A stretch of DNA of 64,000 nt from Hortaea werneckii (GCA_037044905.1 JBAOKB010000182.1:558001-622000), one strand, 5' to 3'; counted from the stretch's first letter, positions 52,017-63,570 are shown. Notes: generated by a model from the letters alone, not told the origin. A program made the numbers and translations.

Positions 52017-55000
52017 CTAAACACACTCCCACTCAGCGAAAACGCACCACCTCGCACTCCGATCCGCGAGCACCAACCCCCTCCACGTCCCCCTCTCCCC
52101 AATCTTAATCACCGTCTCCCAACTCGTCGTCAGCCCCGCCCCGCCTTCCTCGTCTCCTCCTGCTCCCCCTGCACCACCAACCCCACCGCCTCCGCGGGAG
52201 AAATGTTCCTGTTTCCGCGTCAACCGGAGGATTTTTTGGCTCGGGGTTTGGATGGCGAGTTTGGCCGGTTTCTGCTGCGCGGGCGTCATGGGTAGGCCGA
52301 GCTGGGAGCCGTAGTCTGAGGCGGACGTTTGCGAGTGCGTGGCCGAGACCATGGACATGGCGCTGCCTGGACGTGGGGGGAAGGAAGGGGGTTGAGCGCC
52401 TGCGCCTGCGGCGGGACTGACGGGTCGGCTGAGGGTACCGCCGCCGCCGGTCTTGTTGCTGCTCCCCGCGCCCCAGGTGTCCGGGGTGAAGCGCGAGAGG
52501 GAGGAAGGGTGTTGTCGGATGCAGAAGACGAAGGTGTTGTTCATGGTTAGGCGGGCGCACTGGGGCTGAGCGACGTAGAGGTCGTGACGTTGGGCGTGCG
52601 GGGTCGGGTGGCGGAGGTGGAAGTCGTAAGGGGGGTTTTGACCCGTGTGGGATAAGGGTAGGGCGAGGGCGAGCGGGTGCGGGTTGTCTTTGATAGAGTG
52701 CATGAGGCCGCGCTTGCCGGCGTAGATTTTGAGGATGCCCTGTCCATCGTCCCCTGGGAGGAGGGCTTTGATGGTGAAGCGTTTGCGGCCGCTGATCCAT
52801 TCCGGCTGGGCGAAGGCTTTCTTCCTCACGATGTCGCCGCTTTCGAAGAGGTCGCCGTCGACGTCGTGGGCGAATGCTCGGGCTTCTGTCTCGGCGATAC
52901 ATTCCACGTCTTCTGGCACGTTGATGGAAAATTGTGCCATTTCCAGCTGCTCAAGGTACAGCATGCTGGTATTGAATTCTGCAAGCTCGACGCCATTCCG
53001 GAAGTAGGCCGGTGTCGCGCACGGCAGCATTATCAGCGTCTCATGCTCGACAGGGGGTACAAGATGTTGCTGTTCCGGCAGGAGCGGAATATGAGTATAG
53101 CAGATCTCCATCGGTCTGGCAAGGAAGTACCAGTTCTCTGCGACCTGGCTGCTCGCGGTGCTATACGCCCCCCTTCGAGGGTTCGTCGGGTTCGCCAAGC
53201 TGCAATCCATAATTCGCCATTCACCGTCCACGATGATCGCGTTCCACCAGTGATTAGGTCGGGCGACCATATCAAGATCGAGCTCTTCCCCTGGACTCTT
53301 CAGATAGCCGTGCACTTCCTCAGCGTAAAGACCGACAGCTGTGCACATTTCTCGCACGAGCATGGCAATCTCCTGACTGCAGCCCCGCTTGGCCTGGATG
53401 ACACGCCGTGTATCGATCATGCCCTCGAAGTCTTCCTCCCAGGTGATACGCTCTGCGACCCAGGTGAAGATGGCACGTAAGCGTTGTACATCGCTCCTGT
53501 GAGGTCTGCAGATATAATTCTGAGCTAGAGCGCTGACCGTCACCATGGGAGGCAAGCTCTGGATGAAGCGTGTACTCTTGTCGACCAGTGCCAGATTTGG
53601 TGTGTTGAAATCGGTAGGCTCAGGGACAGGGAGGCCATCCAAACTCTCATCGCCTTCGACCAGCTCCAGAAGTTGGTCGATCGGCTTCACGACTGGCAGG
53701 TCGAGCATCTCCGCCCGTTCTGCCCGCTCATCACGTTCGCGTCGACTGAGCGAGTTGGATCGATTGACATCCCGTCGGACTTGCATCCAGTCACTCCCGC
53801 CGCCCATGCCAGTATCCTTGGCCGGACTACCGCCTCCCATTGCAGAGGCGGGCCTGGAAGCAGTGCCTCCAGCAAAACCAGCAGCGCCAATGGCGCTCTT
53901 GGTCGGACTGACACTACCAGTCCTGGATCTGGACCGGCTACGATCACCTACTGTAGACCTCGCCGAAGCAGCGCCAGTCCGAGCGCTCGTCTTAGCCGAC
54001 TCGATCATCTTCTTGAAGAAACCCGACTTCTTCGCCTTCGGTGCGCCGAGTCCCCCAAGCAGACCGGCGGACTCCATCGGATCCTTCGTCCAATCCGCCA
54101 CGGGCGTCTGCACCGGCTGGTTGTACGAAGCGTGGCTTTCATGATAGCTAGGCCCGGAGCCTCCAGAGGCTTCACTCGCGACCATACTACGAGCGCTCGA
54201 GTTAATGTCGCCCAAGGAACGGGTGTCGATAGCACTCTTCGAACGTCCATGGACGCTCTTCTGACTGCCAAACCCGAACTTGTGTCGTGCGAGACTGCCG
54301 GCACTGGTAGCGCTGAACCCACCAGCGGAGTACCCTGACATGACGCTCTTGCCGGTAAGCTGAGTACTCGTGCTGCTCTGCGTCGCTGAGGAAGTTTCCG
54401 TCGAATTAGTGACGTCCGTCTTGGTCGTGTAAGTTCTCCCCAACTTCTGTCGACCGAGTTCGTAGGCTGACTTGCGTGCCTTGAGGTTGGGATGACGCGC
54501 AGAAGAATGGAGCGATCGAGCAGAAGAGTCGGCGCTAGACTGGCTACTAGCGGTATTAGGCCGAGAACGTGAACCAGGACGTTGCTGATTTTGCGATGCC
54601 TTCAGCGGCGGCTGCGGTGGTACATCTGATACTCCCGATACGTTTGATGGTTCGTGGCGTAGCTGGCGCTCCATCCGTTGTACATAGTTGCCAAGCATGG
54701 GCGGACCATCTCTCGAAGAAGGGATCGAAGACGTCTGCTCATCTTCATCTGCAGCGTATCTATTCTCAGGATTGAAGCCCAGAGAAGACTGAGCACGTTG
54801 CTGGACTCGGGACTTCCTCCGCACAAGCTCAAATTCATCCGGCGACCAGACAGTGGTTGGTGTTGGTGCTCGATCAGGCTTCTCTTGCGACGGACTGGCT
54901 TCGGAGTCCTGGTACATGCTCATGTCTTGGAGTGATGACATGACATCGTTCATTGCATCACGTAAAGGCGAGGGCGTCATGTGGCTGACGTGTCTGCTCC

Positions 55001-56258
55001 CGCCACCGTTCGGTGAAGGCGGCGCAGGTGTCAGCTCGTCCGCACCGTATGAATCTTGACGATCATACTTCGCCGCCGATGGAGCACGACTAGGCTGATA
55101 AGCCACACGGTGGGCAGGAGGCGGAGGAGGCGGTGGCGACGAGCTCTCCCCATCCTCGTCGTCTTCGGGGTCGGGAGAGGGCACATTGTAAGGCTCGTAA
55201 CCGAAAGACGGTGCTGGCGACGGTGCTCTCGATCCATACTGTTGCTGCGGTTGATAGGAATTTTGAGACGGCTGCCTTGCATTGGGCAAGATTTGGGGAT
55301 ATGCTGGGCCATCATGATACGTAGCTGGTAGTGGTGAGTGGGGAGGAGCCGGGGATGAGGTCCGGTAGTACGGCTGTGGCGAAGCTGCACGGTACATTGG
55401 CTGCGGAGAAGCAGCTCGATACATAGGTTGAGGCGAAGCGGCCCTTTGCATAGGCTGTGGTGATGCTGCTCGGTACATTGGCTGCGGCGAAGCTGCTCTA
55501 TACATCGGTTGAGGCGATGCGGCCCTATACATCGGTTGGGGCGAAGAAGCTCGATACATAGGCTGGGGGGAAGGAGCCCCGTAACCAGGCTGAGGGGAAG
55601 TAGCCCGATACATTGAAACAGGTCTCTGCTGGCCGTACATCGGCGTCGGAGTCGGAGAAGCAGACGTGCGATCTCTCACGCTCGGCTGCGGACTGGGGGC
55701 ATGCGATGTCCGTCTCGAATGACCGCCTCGTGGGGGCGGCTGAGGGATCTGCGGTTCAGGCTCCGGCTTCGCCGCCACGACTAGCCCGCTCTTCTGCTTC
55801 TGTAGCGTACTCGTCGGCGCCTGCGCGGTCTTCATGCTGGAATACGGTTTGAATTTGCTCTTAGGCTTCGGCTTCTCCTTATCGCTCTCTGGTGTCCCGT
55901 CCTTCTTCCCATTCAGACTCCCCGCCGACTGCATCTTCTGGTGCGCCGAGAAGGGTTTCCTAAACACACTCTGCGACTTCTGTGGAGTGGACGAGGCGGA
56001 GGTCAAGGGGGAAGCGGCGCGGCTATTAGGCGCGGGTTGGAAGGTCTCGGCTAGGATCTCGACGAAGTTGCTGGGGAAGGATCCAATCGCTCGGGGATCC
56101 CGTCGTAGTCTGCCCACCCACCATTGTCCATCGCCGGCATTCAGCGCTTCGATCAGATCGCCCTCGATGAAGCCAAGGTCTTTCTTCGTCTCGCCTCCCC
56201 ATGAATAGGTCGCCTTGCACCAGCAGGGGAAGCGCGCAGGCATTTGCGGGGCTCCCAT
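52017..56258 (-). CDS. CYK3: Cytokinesis protein 3 (Cyk3): SH3 plus transglutaminase-like domain
   Basis: A 1413-residue Cyk3 homologue, a bud-neck/septum protein that promotes primary septum formation at the actomyosin ring. An N-terminal SH3 domain (residues about 10-70: CKATYSWGGETKKDLGFIEG, then WWVGRLRRDPRAIGSFPSNF) is followed by some 800 disordered, Ser/Pro-rich residues containing a nonapeptide array. The transglutaminase-like core follows: Cys960 in KRGCSQE, His1003 in RPNHWWNAII and Asp1018 in WRIMDCS; whether the triad is active is unclear, and Cyk3 proteins are generally thought to be non-catalytic. A C-terminal beta-rich region with FNTSMLYLEQLEMAQFSI and a KY/Ig-like end completes it. 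Intronless; the ATG at 56258 is used because the frame upstream starts only at TTG. Frame intact over 4.2 kb. Confidence 0.92.
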   Translation of the reverse strand: MGAPQMPARFPCWCKATYSWGGETKKDLGFIEGDLIEALNAGDGQWWVGRLRRDPRAIGSFPSNFVEILAETFQPAPNSRAASPLTSASSTPQKSQSVFRKPFSAHQKMQSAGSLNGKKDGTPESDKEKPKPKSKFKPYSSMKTAQAPTSTLQKQKSGLVVAAKPEPEPQIPQPPPRGGHSRRTSHAPSPQPSVRDRTSASPTPTPMYGQQRPVSMYRATSPQPGYGAPSPQPMYRASSPQPMYRAASPQPMYRAASPQPMYRAASPQPMQRAASPQPMYRAASPQPMYRAASPQPYYRTSSPAPPHSPLPATYHDGPAYPQILPNARQPSQNSYQPQQQYGSRAPSPAPSFGYEPYNVPSPDPEDDEDGESSSPPPPPPPAHRVAYQPSRAPSAAKYDRQDSYGADELTPAPPSPNGGGSRHVSHMTPSPLRDAMNDVMSSLQDMSMYQDSEASPSQEKPDRAPTPTTVWSPDEFELVRRKSRVQQRAQSSLGFNPENRYAADEDEQTSSIPSSRDGPPMLGNYVQRMERQLRHEPSNVSGVSDVPPQPPLKASQNQQRPGSRSRPNTASSQSSADSSARSLHSSARHPNLKARKSAYELGRQKLGRTYTTKTDVTNSTETSSATQSSTSTQLTGKSVMSGYSAGGFSATSAGSLARHKFGFGSQKSVHGRSKSAIDTRSLGDINSSARSMVASEASGGSGPSYHESHASYNQPVQTPVADWTKDPMESAGLLGGLGAPKAKKSGFFKKMIESAKTSARTGAASARSTVGDRSRSRSRTGSVSPTKSAIGAAGFAGGTASRPASAMGGGSPAKDTGMGGGSDWMQVRRDVNRSNSLSRRERDERAERAEMLDLPVVKPIDQLLELVEGDESLDGLPVPEPTDFNTPNLALVDKSTRFIQSLPPMVTVSALAQNYICRPHRSDVQRLRAIFTWVAERITWEEDFEGMIDTRRVIQAKRGCSQEIAMLVREMCTAVGLYAEEVHGYLKSPGEELDLDMVARPNHWWNAIIVDGEWRIMDCSLANPTNPRRGAYSTASSQVAENWYFLARPMEICYTHIPLLPEQQHLVPPVEHETLIMLPCATPAYFRNGVELAEFNTSMLYLEQLEMAQFSINVPEDVECIAETEARAFAHDVDGDLFESGDIVRKKAFAQPEWISGRKRFTIKALLPGDDGQGILKIYAGKRGLMHSIKDNPHPLALALPLSHTGQNPPYDFHLRHPTPHAQRHDLYVAQPQCARLTMNNTFVFCIRQHPSSLSRFTPDTWGAGSSNKTGGGGTLSRPVSPAAGAGAQPPSFPPRPGSAMSMVSATHSQTSASDYGSQLGLPMTPAQQKPAKLAIQTPSQKILRLTRKQEHFSRGGGGVGGAGGAGGDEEGGAGLTTSWETVIKIGERGTWRGLVLADRSARWCVFAEWECV
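55340..55612 (-). repeat. Tandem nonapeptide array in Cyk3 (YRAASPQPM type)
   Basis: About ten tandem copies of a 27-base unit encode Tyr-Arg-Ala-(Ala/Ser/Thr)-Ser-Pro-Gln-Pro-(Met/Gly/Tyr). The central copies are nearly identical (YRAASPQPM), with one YR-to-QR change; the outer copies diverge. Each unit has one Ser-Pro and one Tyr. The near identity of the inner units suggests recent expansion by slippage or unequal crossing over. Confidence 0.9.
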
Positions 56259-57735
56259 GGTGATTGATGCTGCAATGATTCCGCCGCGTTGTCTGGTCTT
56301 CAACTAAGCGTCATGTGGATGAAACAGGTGTCGATGAGCCAGCGAATGCTTTGAGGGAAGTAGGATAGAAGCCGTTGCTATGCGCGCCAACTGAATACAG
56401 CGAACGATGCGATGGACGGAGGGAGATGCGAGCGGCCAGCGCTTTTTCTTCACGAACGACAATAGGCTCCACCGGTCGATATTGCAATATGAACGGAGGA
56501 CGTTGCGTATCTGACAAGGAAGAAGGAGACTAAGACCCGTAGTCGTGGGGCGTATGGACAATGTACAACGCTGGTGGCCAACCTGGCCGGTCTGTTTTGT
56601 TTACTGAGGTAAGCGGAGCTTCCAGTTAGTGATCGGTACCTGCATCCCGATCCCTTAGCGGCCAACCTTAAATGGCACCACCTGCTGCGCTATCAAGACG
56701 TGAAACAACGGTAATCCCTGCCCATAGCCCCATTTCAATAAGAACACTTGTGCACCGCAAGCAAGGCGTCCTACTTCTCTTCCAAATGAACACTGTAGCA
56801 TGAGATATCCCAATAACATCGACCCCTTCCAAGTCACACAAGCGAACGCACGAAATACCAACCAGAACGCACAATACAGCAACCCACCTCCAAAAACGGC
56901 CCTCAACCGTCCCCCAAAATTCAATTCCCCCCTTCCCGGGTACCCGCCTCTACTATCGACCGGGATAGCTAGTATAGGCCCCATCTTCCATGAGCACATC
57001 CACCCTCAACATGGACTACACGAGCAACTAAACAATGCACTATACAGTTATCCGCCCCTCACGTTCGTCTCCATGGGATACATCCCTACACGGACCTAGA
57101 TGCTAGAACAATCTCCACTCCCATGGGATATTTTTTCTTTCCCGGTATTTCGGGAGAGAGGTGGTGATTGAGAGGAAGAAGATTTGAGAGGTTGGTGGTG
57201 GGTGATGTGGTTCGAGCTGTGATTGGGGGTGGCTGTTTTGTCTACGAGCCCTTCTTCTTCTCTTCCTTTGGTCCCGTTCTTTTTTTTTTGAATATATTCG
57301 GACGACGTTGTTTGTCCCCCTTTCCTTTTCTTCAAGGTGGTACCCCAATCCCCACTCGCCTCATGACCTGCGTGTGGATTGAGGGCTACAGAAGAAGAAG
57401 AAGAGGAGAGGGAAAAAAAAAAAGAAAAAAAAAAGAGCGGGAAAAAATAATGAAAGGAGCGAGAGAAGGAGGCACACACACACACACGGAAAAAAAAAAA
57501 AAAAAAAAAAGATACACTCCCTTCTGTTAGTATTTACACTCTGTACTCTCCCTCTCTCTCTCTCTTTCTTTCACTGTTCTACACTTCCATCATCGAATAC
57601 CTAGAAAACAAAGGGAAAAAAAAAAAAAAAAAAAACGGAACCATTCCCTTTCACCCTCCCCCCACCTTATCCTTCTCTCCCATAGCCACCGTTCTCTTCG
57701 CGGAAACAAACCCTCACAACTCAGAGTTTTGAAAC
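56259..57735. other. Gene-free stretch between CYK3 promoter and GSY1 trailer
   Basis: About 1.5 kb. The CYK3 promoter adjoins 56259, and the glycogen synthase 3' trailer adjoins 57735. A 99-codon Pro-rich frame (56800-57099) lacks support. A-runs at 57411-57432, 57490-57510 and 57617-57635, an AC microsatellite at about 57473-57486 and a CT-rich run at 57548-57570 are present. Confidence 0.5.
57473..57570 (+). repeat. Cluster of microsatellites and A-run
   Basis: An (AC)n run, a poly-A run of about 21 (57489-57510) and a CT-rich run lie within 100 bases, in the likely 3' trailer of glycogen synthase. Confidence 0.75.
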
Positions 57736-59975
57736 TTAGGACAGCCCATTGCCATTCACAACCGTAGGCGTCGCGGTCCCACTCCCAGCAGCAGCGGGTG
57801 AAGCGGAATCGCCTTGCTTATTAGTCCCCTTCTGCTTCAGGGTAAGCGGGAAAGGATAGGTCTCTTCTTCTTCCTGTATTGGAGAATAAGTGTGGTCAGT
57901 AAGAGTAATCCCCTGGGAGAAAGAAGATATAAAAGGGGGGAAAGTAAAAGACATACCTCCTCAGGCAACTTCCAAGCAATATAATCCTCAGTACTCAACC
58001 CCTCCCTCCCCTCCTGCAACGAAGCGAAATCCCCCGGCGTCATCATGCCGCTCCTTTCACGCGGAGAACCAGGCGCAGAAAGCGGGCGGGTAATCTTCAG
58101 CCCCTCCGTCCCATCGAAGAAGCCCGGCTCACCCTCACCATCGTCGGCGAAGGAATCCGGATAGGCGCGGCGCAAGGCGAGCTGGCGCGCTTTGACGTAC
58201 TCCATGCCCATGCGTTTCCAGTCCAGCAGGTCGCTCAGGCGCTCGGTGCGGTTGCGCTGGTTGATGCGCTGGCGCTTGGATTTCTGGGTGAAGTCGAACA
58301 TGTACTCGCTGAGCTGGTTGACGGACTCGTCGATGGCCTTCATGCGGCGGTCGACGATGTAGATGCCGTAGTCCGACGCGTTCTCGATCAGCTCTTCCAT
58401 GTAGCAGCCGAAGCCGGAGAGGTTGGTGGTGATGGAGGGCACGCCCATGACGGTGCATTCGGCGGGCGTGTACCCCCACGGTTCATAGTAGGAGCTGAAG
58501 ATGCCCATGTGCGTGCCCCGGACGAAGTCGTCGTAGTCGATGGGCAGGACGGGGTTGCCGGAGCTGAGGAATTCCGGGTGGAAGACGACTTTGACGCGGT
58601 CCGAAGGGTGGTTAAAGAGTTGGCAGCGACGGAGTTGGTTCAGGACGGGGTCTTCGGAGTCGTTGATCATGTTGTGCGTGACGATGGGCGGCAGGGTATG
58701 TCGCTTCATGGCGAATAGTCGGCGGCGGAGCATGATCTTGTCTTGGGCGGAGAGGAGATCCTTCTCGTCTGGTGGGTCCTGTCCCTCATGCCATGACAAC
58801 GACTTATCGAACAGCTTCTTGCTGACGTTGCGTTCGATATGGCCAATGGTATCCTTTAGTGATTTGATGACTGCTTGACCCTTGAGTGCCTCGACAGCCA
58901 GAGAAGTCGTTTGGGCTGGCATGATGATAAAGGCAACCACAGTCATGTCAGTGCCTGCGCTCTTCATCCGGTGGTTCAGCCGCGCAAGAGACTCGATAAA
59001 CATATCCACGCCTTTGTTCCTGTATTCATATCTACCAGCGGTGAAGAAGTAAAGGGTCTTCTCGGGATCGAAATCGTTGTGTCCATAGAAGTGTCCGCGG
59101 ATAAAGTCGGTGATCTTTTCCTTATTGACCTGGTGCAGATTCTGGAACTCGTGTGTTGCGCTGAACTTCTTGACATTGAGACCATTGGGAAGGACACCAT
59201 CCGGCTTCCGCTTGAGGAGGTGCTCGCTCTCGTAGGCCGTAATATGGCTGACGGTGGTAAACACATCACAGCTATGAGCCGCCCCACGTTCTATGCAGTA
59301 GCGGTGGTAGATGCCGCGCTTGCCGGCCTCAGCATCAACATCGAAGTATTGCAGGTTGTTGTAGAAGTCAACGGAGCCCGCACAGAGGTAGCGGCCGAGC
59401 AAGGTGGCGTGGGTGGTGAAAATGGTGGTCACGTCAATCTTCCGTTTCCTGCAGAGCGGGAGTGCGACACCCGCGAGCCATTCGTGGAACTGGGCAATGA
59501 TGGCGCGCTCCTTCTCGTGGTAGGCATACTCGCCCAGGAACCATGCGATCAGGTAGCCGAAGACGATAGCCTCGTTTGTCTCATGGTCATCAGGCGGAGA
59601 CGGGATGCCGGCAGTAGACCACAGATCGCCCTTCCACTCATCCAGCTTGTAGTATCCAGTGCCGGTGTCGAAAAGCAGGACTCGCGGGGCACCGTCAATC
59701 AGCCAGCGTCCGTACAGGGTCTTTATGCCCCGGTCATTCATGCTCTTGATGGTAGCTACCAGGGCTTGATCTTTTGGTACGATCTCTTCCACCTCCACCG
59801 CCGCCGAGTTACGATTCAGTGGGCCCAGCAGGGTGTAGCGGGAGCCATATTCGGCGGTGGTGACTTGTGCCTTGGACTTCAGCACCGAGTAGATGCCGCC
59901 GACTCGGTTGGCAACTTCGGTGGCTACCTCGAAGAGAACGTGATTGCGGACATCTCGCCGCGATGTGTCGGCCAT
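57736..59975 (-). CDS. GSY1: Glycogen synthase (GT3)
   Basis: A 718-residue glycogen [starch] synthase, which adds glucose from UDP-glucose to glycogen. The N-terminus (NHVLFEVATEVANRVGGIYSVL) is the UDP-glucose-binding lobe. FTTHATLLGRYLCAGSVDFY, the glucose-6-phosphate-sensing arginine cluster (KSKRQRINQRNRTERLS) and YYEPWGYTPAECTVMGVPS with the catalytic Glu pair are all present. The C-terminus has regulatory phosphosites (RPLSAPGSPRERSGMMTPGD). Exons: 59975-57957 and 57873-57736, with an 83-base phase-0 intron (GTATGT...TACAG). The last exon encodes EEEETYPFPLTLKQKG and a Ser/Thr-rich tail. ATG at 59975 in GCCATGG-type context. Length is close to yeast Gsy1/2. Confidence 0.95.
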
Positions 59976-62868
59976 GGTTGGCGAAGGGTCGTGAGCTGGC
60001 GACGGGGAAGCTCTGATGGGCTGCTGTCGTGCAGGAAGGAGACTGGCTATGTCGAGATCTATATGTACACGTGCTCAGCTCGATGCCGACTTGCACGTTG
60101 GCCGGGATGGTGAAGCTCCACGTGTGGACAGAGAGCTTGAAGTTGGTGGTACAGGACAATGACTGCTGAGATGTGCAGCGTACCGTCCCGGATGCCGATC
60201 GGTATTTTCAGACGCACCTTCTCTTGCACTGTGACTTTGACTCGTGCTCTCGCGCCTGGACTGTACCGCACCGCACTCTACCAATGCCGCTTGCCTAGGT
60301 AGGTGGGAAGAGCAAGACTTCCGAAGCAGACCTGAGACGGCTGTATTGTCGATCTTTCTCGCTCACACCAACACACCAACGTGAGGACCTGAATTCAATT
60401 CACCAACAAGAGTAGAAGAGATGATCAAATTGGAGACGTTGCCTGGTCTGAGGGTATTAGCCGAAAAGGTGGAAGATGGCTGGCCCTCACAGACCTCCTC
60501 AGGTGCGTGCCGGGAAGCAGGCCAGAGCTCTCCCTCCACATTCGCTGGAGCTCGCAAAGCAGCTGGTTCCCATTGCCCAAATGACGTTGAGCGTCTCCAC
60601 CTCCGCACCCGGGCTGGGGAGGCGAGGGAGGCTTGCTCTCTTTGGGGACCAAGCCTGACACGCCAAGATGCGTCTGGCCTTTTGAGCCGCCGCCCGCTGC
60701 TGTCTGCGCACCAAGCCCCATCGGCGCCAATTTCGTCGCTACCTGGGCTATATATCGACGGGCGAACGCACCGTCTGCTCAATTACGCCCCCCGCATACT
60801 AACCTCGCATCTAGACTTAGATCGTTGAGCTTCATCTGGGTCGGCTAGACATGTTCGATTTCCCGCCCGCGACGAATGAGAACCCCAACGTTGTCCCCTA
60901 AAACCAGACCCTTAGAGATGCTAGACAAGTAATGGAGCTCCCGAATTGAGCACAGGACCAACCGGACGACTCGCAAGCTTTCTCCAGCTCTCCAGATCTC
61001 CGCATCAGACCGGTGGAGCCACCAGATGGCAGCGGCGGCGTGGGAGTGGGCGTTGGCGGGGCGGTGCGACGACCACCGGCTGACCCAGTCGCCGACAGGA
61101 TCATTCGGGCCTTTTTTAGCTCGAGTCCACGTGCGGCTAGCGGCCATTGGAGGACCTGAGGTTTTGGGGGGGCCCCTTCATTCCCCTTCATGACACTACG
61201 ATAACTTTCTTCTCCCACTTTCTTTCATCCTCGTGACTTGTCGTAGTTTATGGCCGATCTTTCGTAATACTTGACCCCGTGCCACGCACACGTCGGTCTC
61301 GCACGTGTCCTATGCCCACTCTCGGTTCCAACGGCAGCGATGGCGGGGGCCTTGGCATCGGTTCGTGCCTCGAGCGTTACCAACCCCCCCGCCATCCATC
61401 TTGCATCCATTGGCCTTTTTGCGTCAGTCTTACAGATAGCTACAGTTCATCGGTGCAGTCGCGCCATCGTTTGCCGCGGGCATCCAAGTTCGCCTCTAGC
61501 TATTACTACTAAAGGGACTGCGGTGCCACGCTGATTCACCTCGTGCGACTGAAGCGATTCGAAGAAAGAATCGTCACTTTTAGTAGCCCTTGGTCAACTA
61601 CATCACAACGTTCTTGTGCCGCCTTCGTTACTTGCTATTATCGTACTAATCGGCTGCAAGCGTCTGCCATTCCATCATAGTCCATCTGATAGGCGAAGAG
61701 TACCGGAGCAAGGGAGACCCCGCCAAGTTCGTGTACGGCCTTGCAGCACCGTGGGCTCTCATGTATAGTTGCACATGATGTAGGCCAACGTCGCGGTTAG
61801 TCGATTGCTTTGCACGGCCGCGCTGTACCACGCTTCATCCGCCCCAGCGCGTGCCGTGGACGTTTCCCTGTATTATGTCCTCCACACTGATAGTGAAAGA
61901 CTACCGGGAAGTTGCCCATCATGCGCTTCCTCAAGAAGAACGAAATTGGGAAAAAATCACATTCGGAAATAGCTTCCATTCCTCTTCATTTTGCCCAGGT
62001 GCTCGCAAGCAGATTCCGACGTCATATGCCACGTGAAAAAGGACCTCCCCTATACTATCATCCCCCTATCGCTCGCTCTTCATCCTTTTCTCCCCCGCCA
62101 TTCCTTGGACCCTTCTTGGGAATAGGGAGTCACGAGTTATGCCGTACAACGGAATTTCCTTGTATGCACCCCTCCTTCTGCTCCCCCGCCGCGGATTACG
62201 AGCCATGCCTCGACCTGTCATCGCCCTTCGTTCCCCTTTCATGGAGGTACAGGAACAGCGCCATTGCCTGCATTTCTGGCTTTCTCGAAAGCTTGTTTTT
62301 CCTTCTTGGTAGCGAGGACCTTACCTTTTACCTGGCGTAGAATGATGCCGATGGGGTCCGGACAGAAAGCCTGATTTTCTTTTTCTTTTCTTTGTGGTGT
62401 TGATGATGATGATGATGGTGGTGGCCGTGGTACCGTAACGTTACCGGCTTCCCCGTGGAATTCTTGTTTGCCAAGGATGCGTGTGAGTCTTTAGCGGTGG
62501 AAGCGGTGACGGAAGGGAGCCAGACGGTTGGAAAGGATGAGGTGTAGTGTATATATATATAAAGCAAGGGGAATGTCCAATGTCTTTTTGGTTCCTGTCT
62601 AGTTCTGCTCGCCCCTCCTCATTGAAGACGCCTTTCTTGCTTGGGAAACTGGTTTCTGTGTGCCTTGTATCGATATATCACATACGCGTAAGGCCTGATG
62701 GTCGCACATCTCAGCGAGGAGATAGGATGCGCATGAATTTCTAGGGAGCACGATTTCATCAACCGGCAAACGCCCAAAAGAAAAACCAGGCACGGGACCG
62801 GAAACGAAGAGGAGAAAATCGGGAAGAGACAAGCCAGCAAGAGAACACCCTGAAAGAGAACAACAGCC
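59976..62868. other. Long intergenic region upstream of GSY1 and of the small secreted protein
   Basis: About 2.9 kb between two divergent starts, so it must hold both promoters. The stretch just beyond the GSY1 start is unusually long and GC-rich. CCCCT stress-response-like elements occur at 60895-60899, 61173-61177 and 61183-61187 (900-1200 bases from the GSY1 ATG); CCCCT is short and expected by chance, so this is weak. No ORF with recognisable motifs, tRNA or repeat array seen. Confidence 0.45.
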
Positions 62869-63570
62869 ATGTCAAGGCTCTCGATCTTCTTCTCCCTCAA
62901 CCTCCTCCTCCTAGCCTCCCTCCTCCCACCACCAACCACCGCCCTCCCCCGTCCCCAAGCCGACGACGACCCCTCCCCCTCGCCCGCAACAACCCTAACC
63001 CTCACCGCAACCTCAACAACGACCCTATGCCCAACCTCAGCCGGGGCCGCTCCAACATCTTTCCCATCCTCCTCCACCTCCGTCCCACTCATCCAACCCC
63101 CCACCCGCTCCCCCGGACCCCCCTACCCCCTCACGCCAGCCCCAACATCCCTCGACCCCACGACGCCCTCCGCCTCCACTTCCCCCTCCACCGCCGGTGC
63201 CGTCGGTCCCCCCTTCCCAACCAACACAACCCTCTCCCTCTACCAAGGCCGCCGCTGCCAGTACCGCGTCGGCAGCTCCCCGATCTCCTCCAGCGAGTGC
63301 CAGGCTTTCCGCACCGAGTGGGTCGGCGTCCCGCGCGATGCGACTAGGAACTGTACGTTCGCTGTTTGGTTGGGGGACGATTTCTGTGGGTCTGGTGGCG
63401 GTGGTGGCGAGGTGAGGAGTACGTTTGTGGAGAGTTTGGAGGGCGCGAGGGATGGGCAGGAGGAGGGGGATGAGGGTGGGGAGATGGAGGGCGATGAGGA
63501 GGTTTGTGTTTATGTGGGTGTTTTGCAGCCGGGGGTTTATCAAGGGAGTGGGGTTTGGACTTGTGGGTAG
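62869..63570 (+). CDS. Small secreted cysteine-containing protein
   Basis: A 233-residue protein with a clear signal peptide (MSRLSIFFSLNLLLLASLLP), then a Pro/Ser/Thr-rich linker (residues about 30-120, probably O-glycosylated) and a compact C-terminal domain with five to six cysteines (RRCQYRV, SECQAFR, RNCTFAVW, DDFCGSG, EEVCVYVG, VWTCG). The domain is separated by a Gly/Glu-rich loop. The layout resembles fungal secreted hydrophilic proteins or candidate effectors, but I cannot match a family. The domain pattern (Cys-x14-Cys, then NCTFAVWLGDDFC) may be a beta-sandwich. Intronless; ATG at 62869 after an A-rich leader. Confidence 0.75.
   Translation: MSRLSIFFSLNLLLLASLLPPPTTALPRPQADDDPSPSPATTLTLTATSTTTLCPTSAGAAPTSFPSSSTSVPLIQPPTRSPGPPYPLTPAPTSLDPTTPSASTSPSTAGAVGPPFPTNTTLSLYQGRRCQYRVGSSPISSSECQAFRTEWVGVPRDATRNCTFAVWLGDDFCGSGGGGGEVRSTFVESLEGARDGQEEGDEGGEMEGDEEVCVYVGVLQPGVYQGSGVWTCG

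Noticed and set aside
56800..57099. 99-codon ATG frame between CYK3 and GSY1
   Set aside because: Pro/Asn-rich, no motifs, in a likely trailer/promoter region; not enough to call a gene.
58875..60113. 412-codon plus-strand frame opposite glycogen synthase
   Set aside because: It mirrors the coding strand of the well-supported GSY1 gene and has no family motifs; GC-rich third positions keep the antisense frame open.
61912..62340. 142-codon plus-strand frame in the GSY1 upstream region
   Set aside because: Starts at TTG in the given frame, no domain or helical pattern, Pro/Ser/Phe mixture typical of chance.
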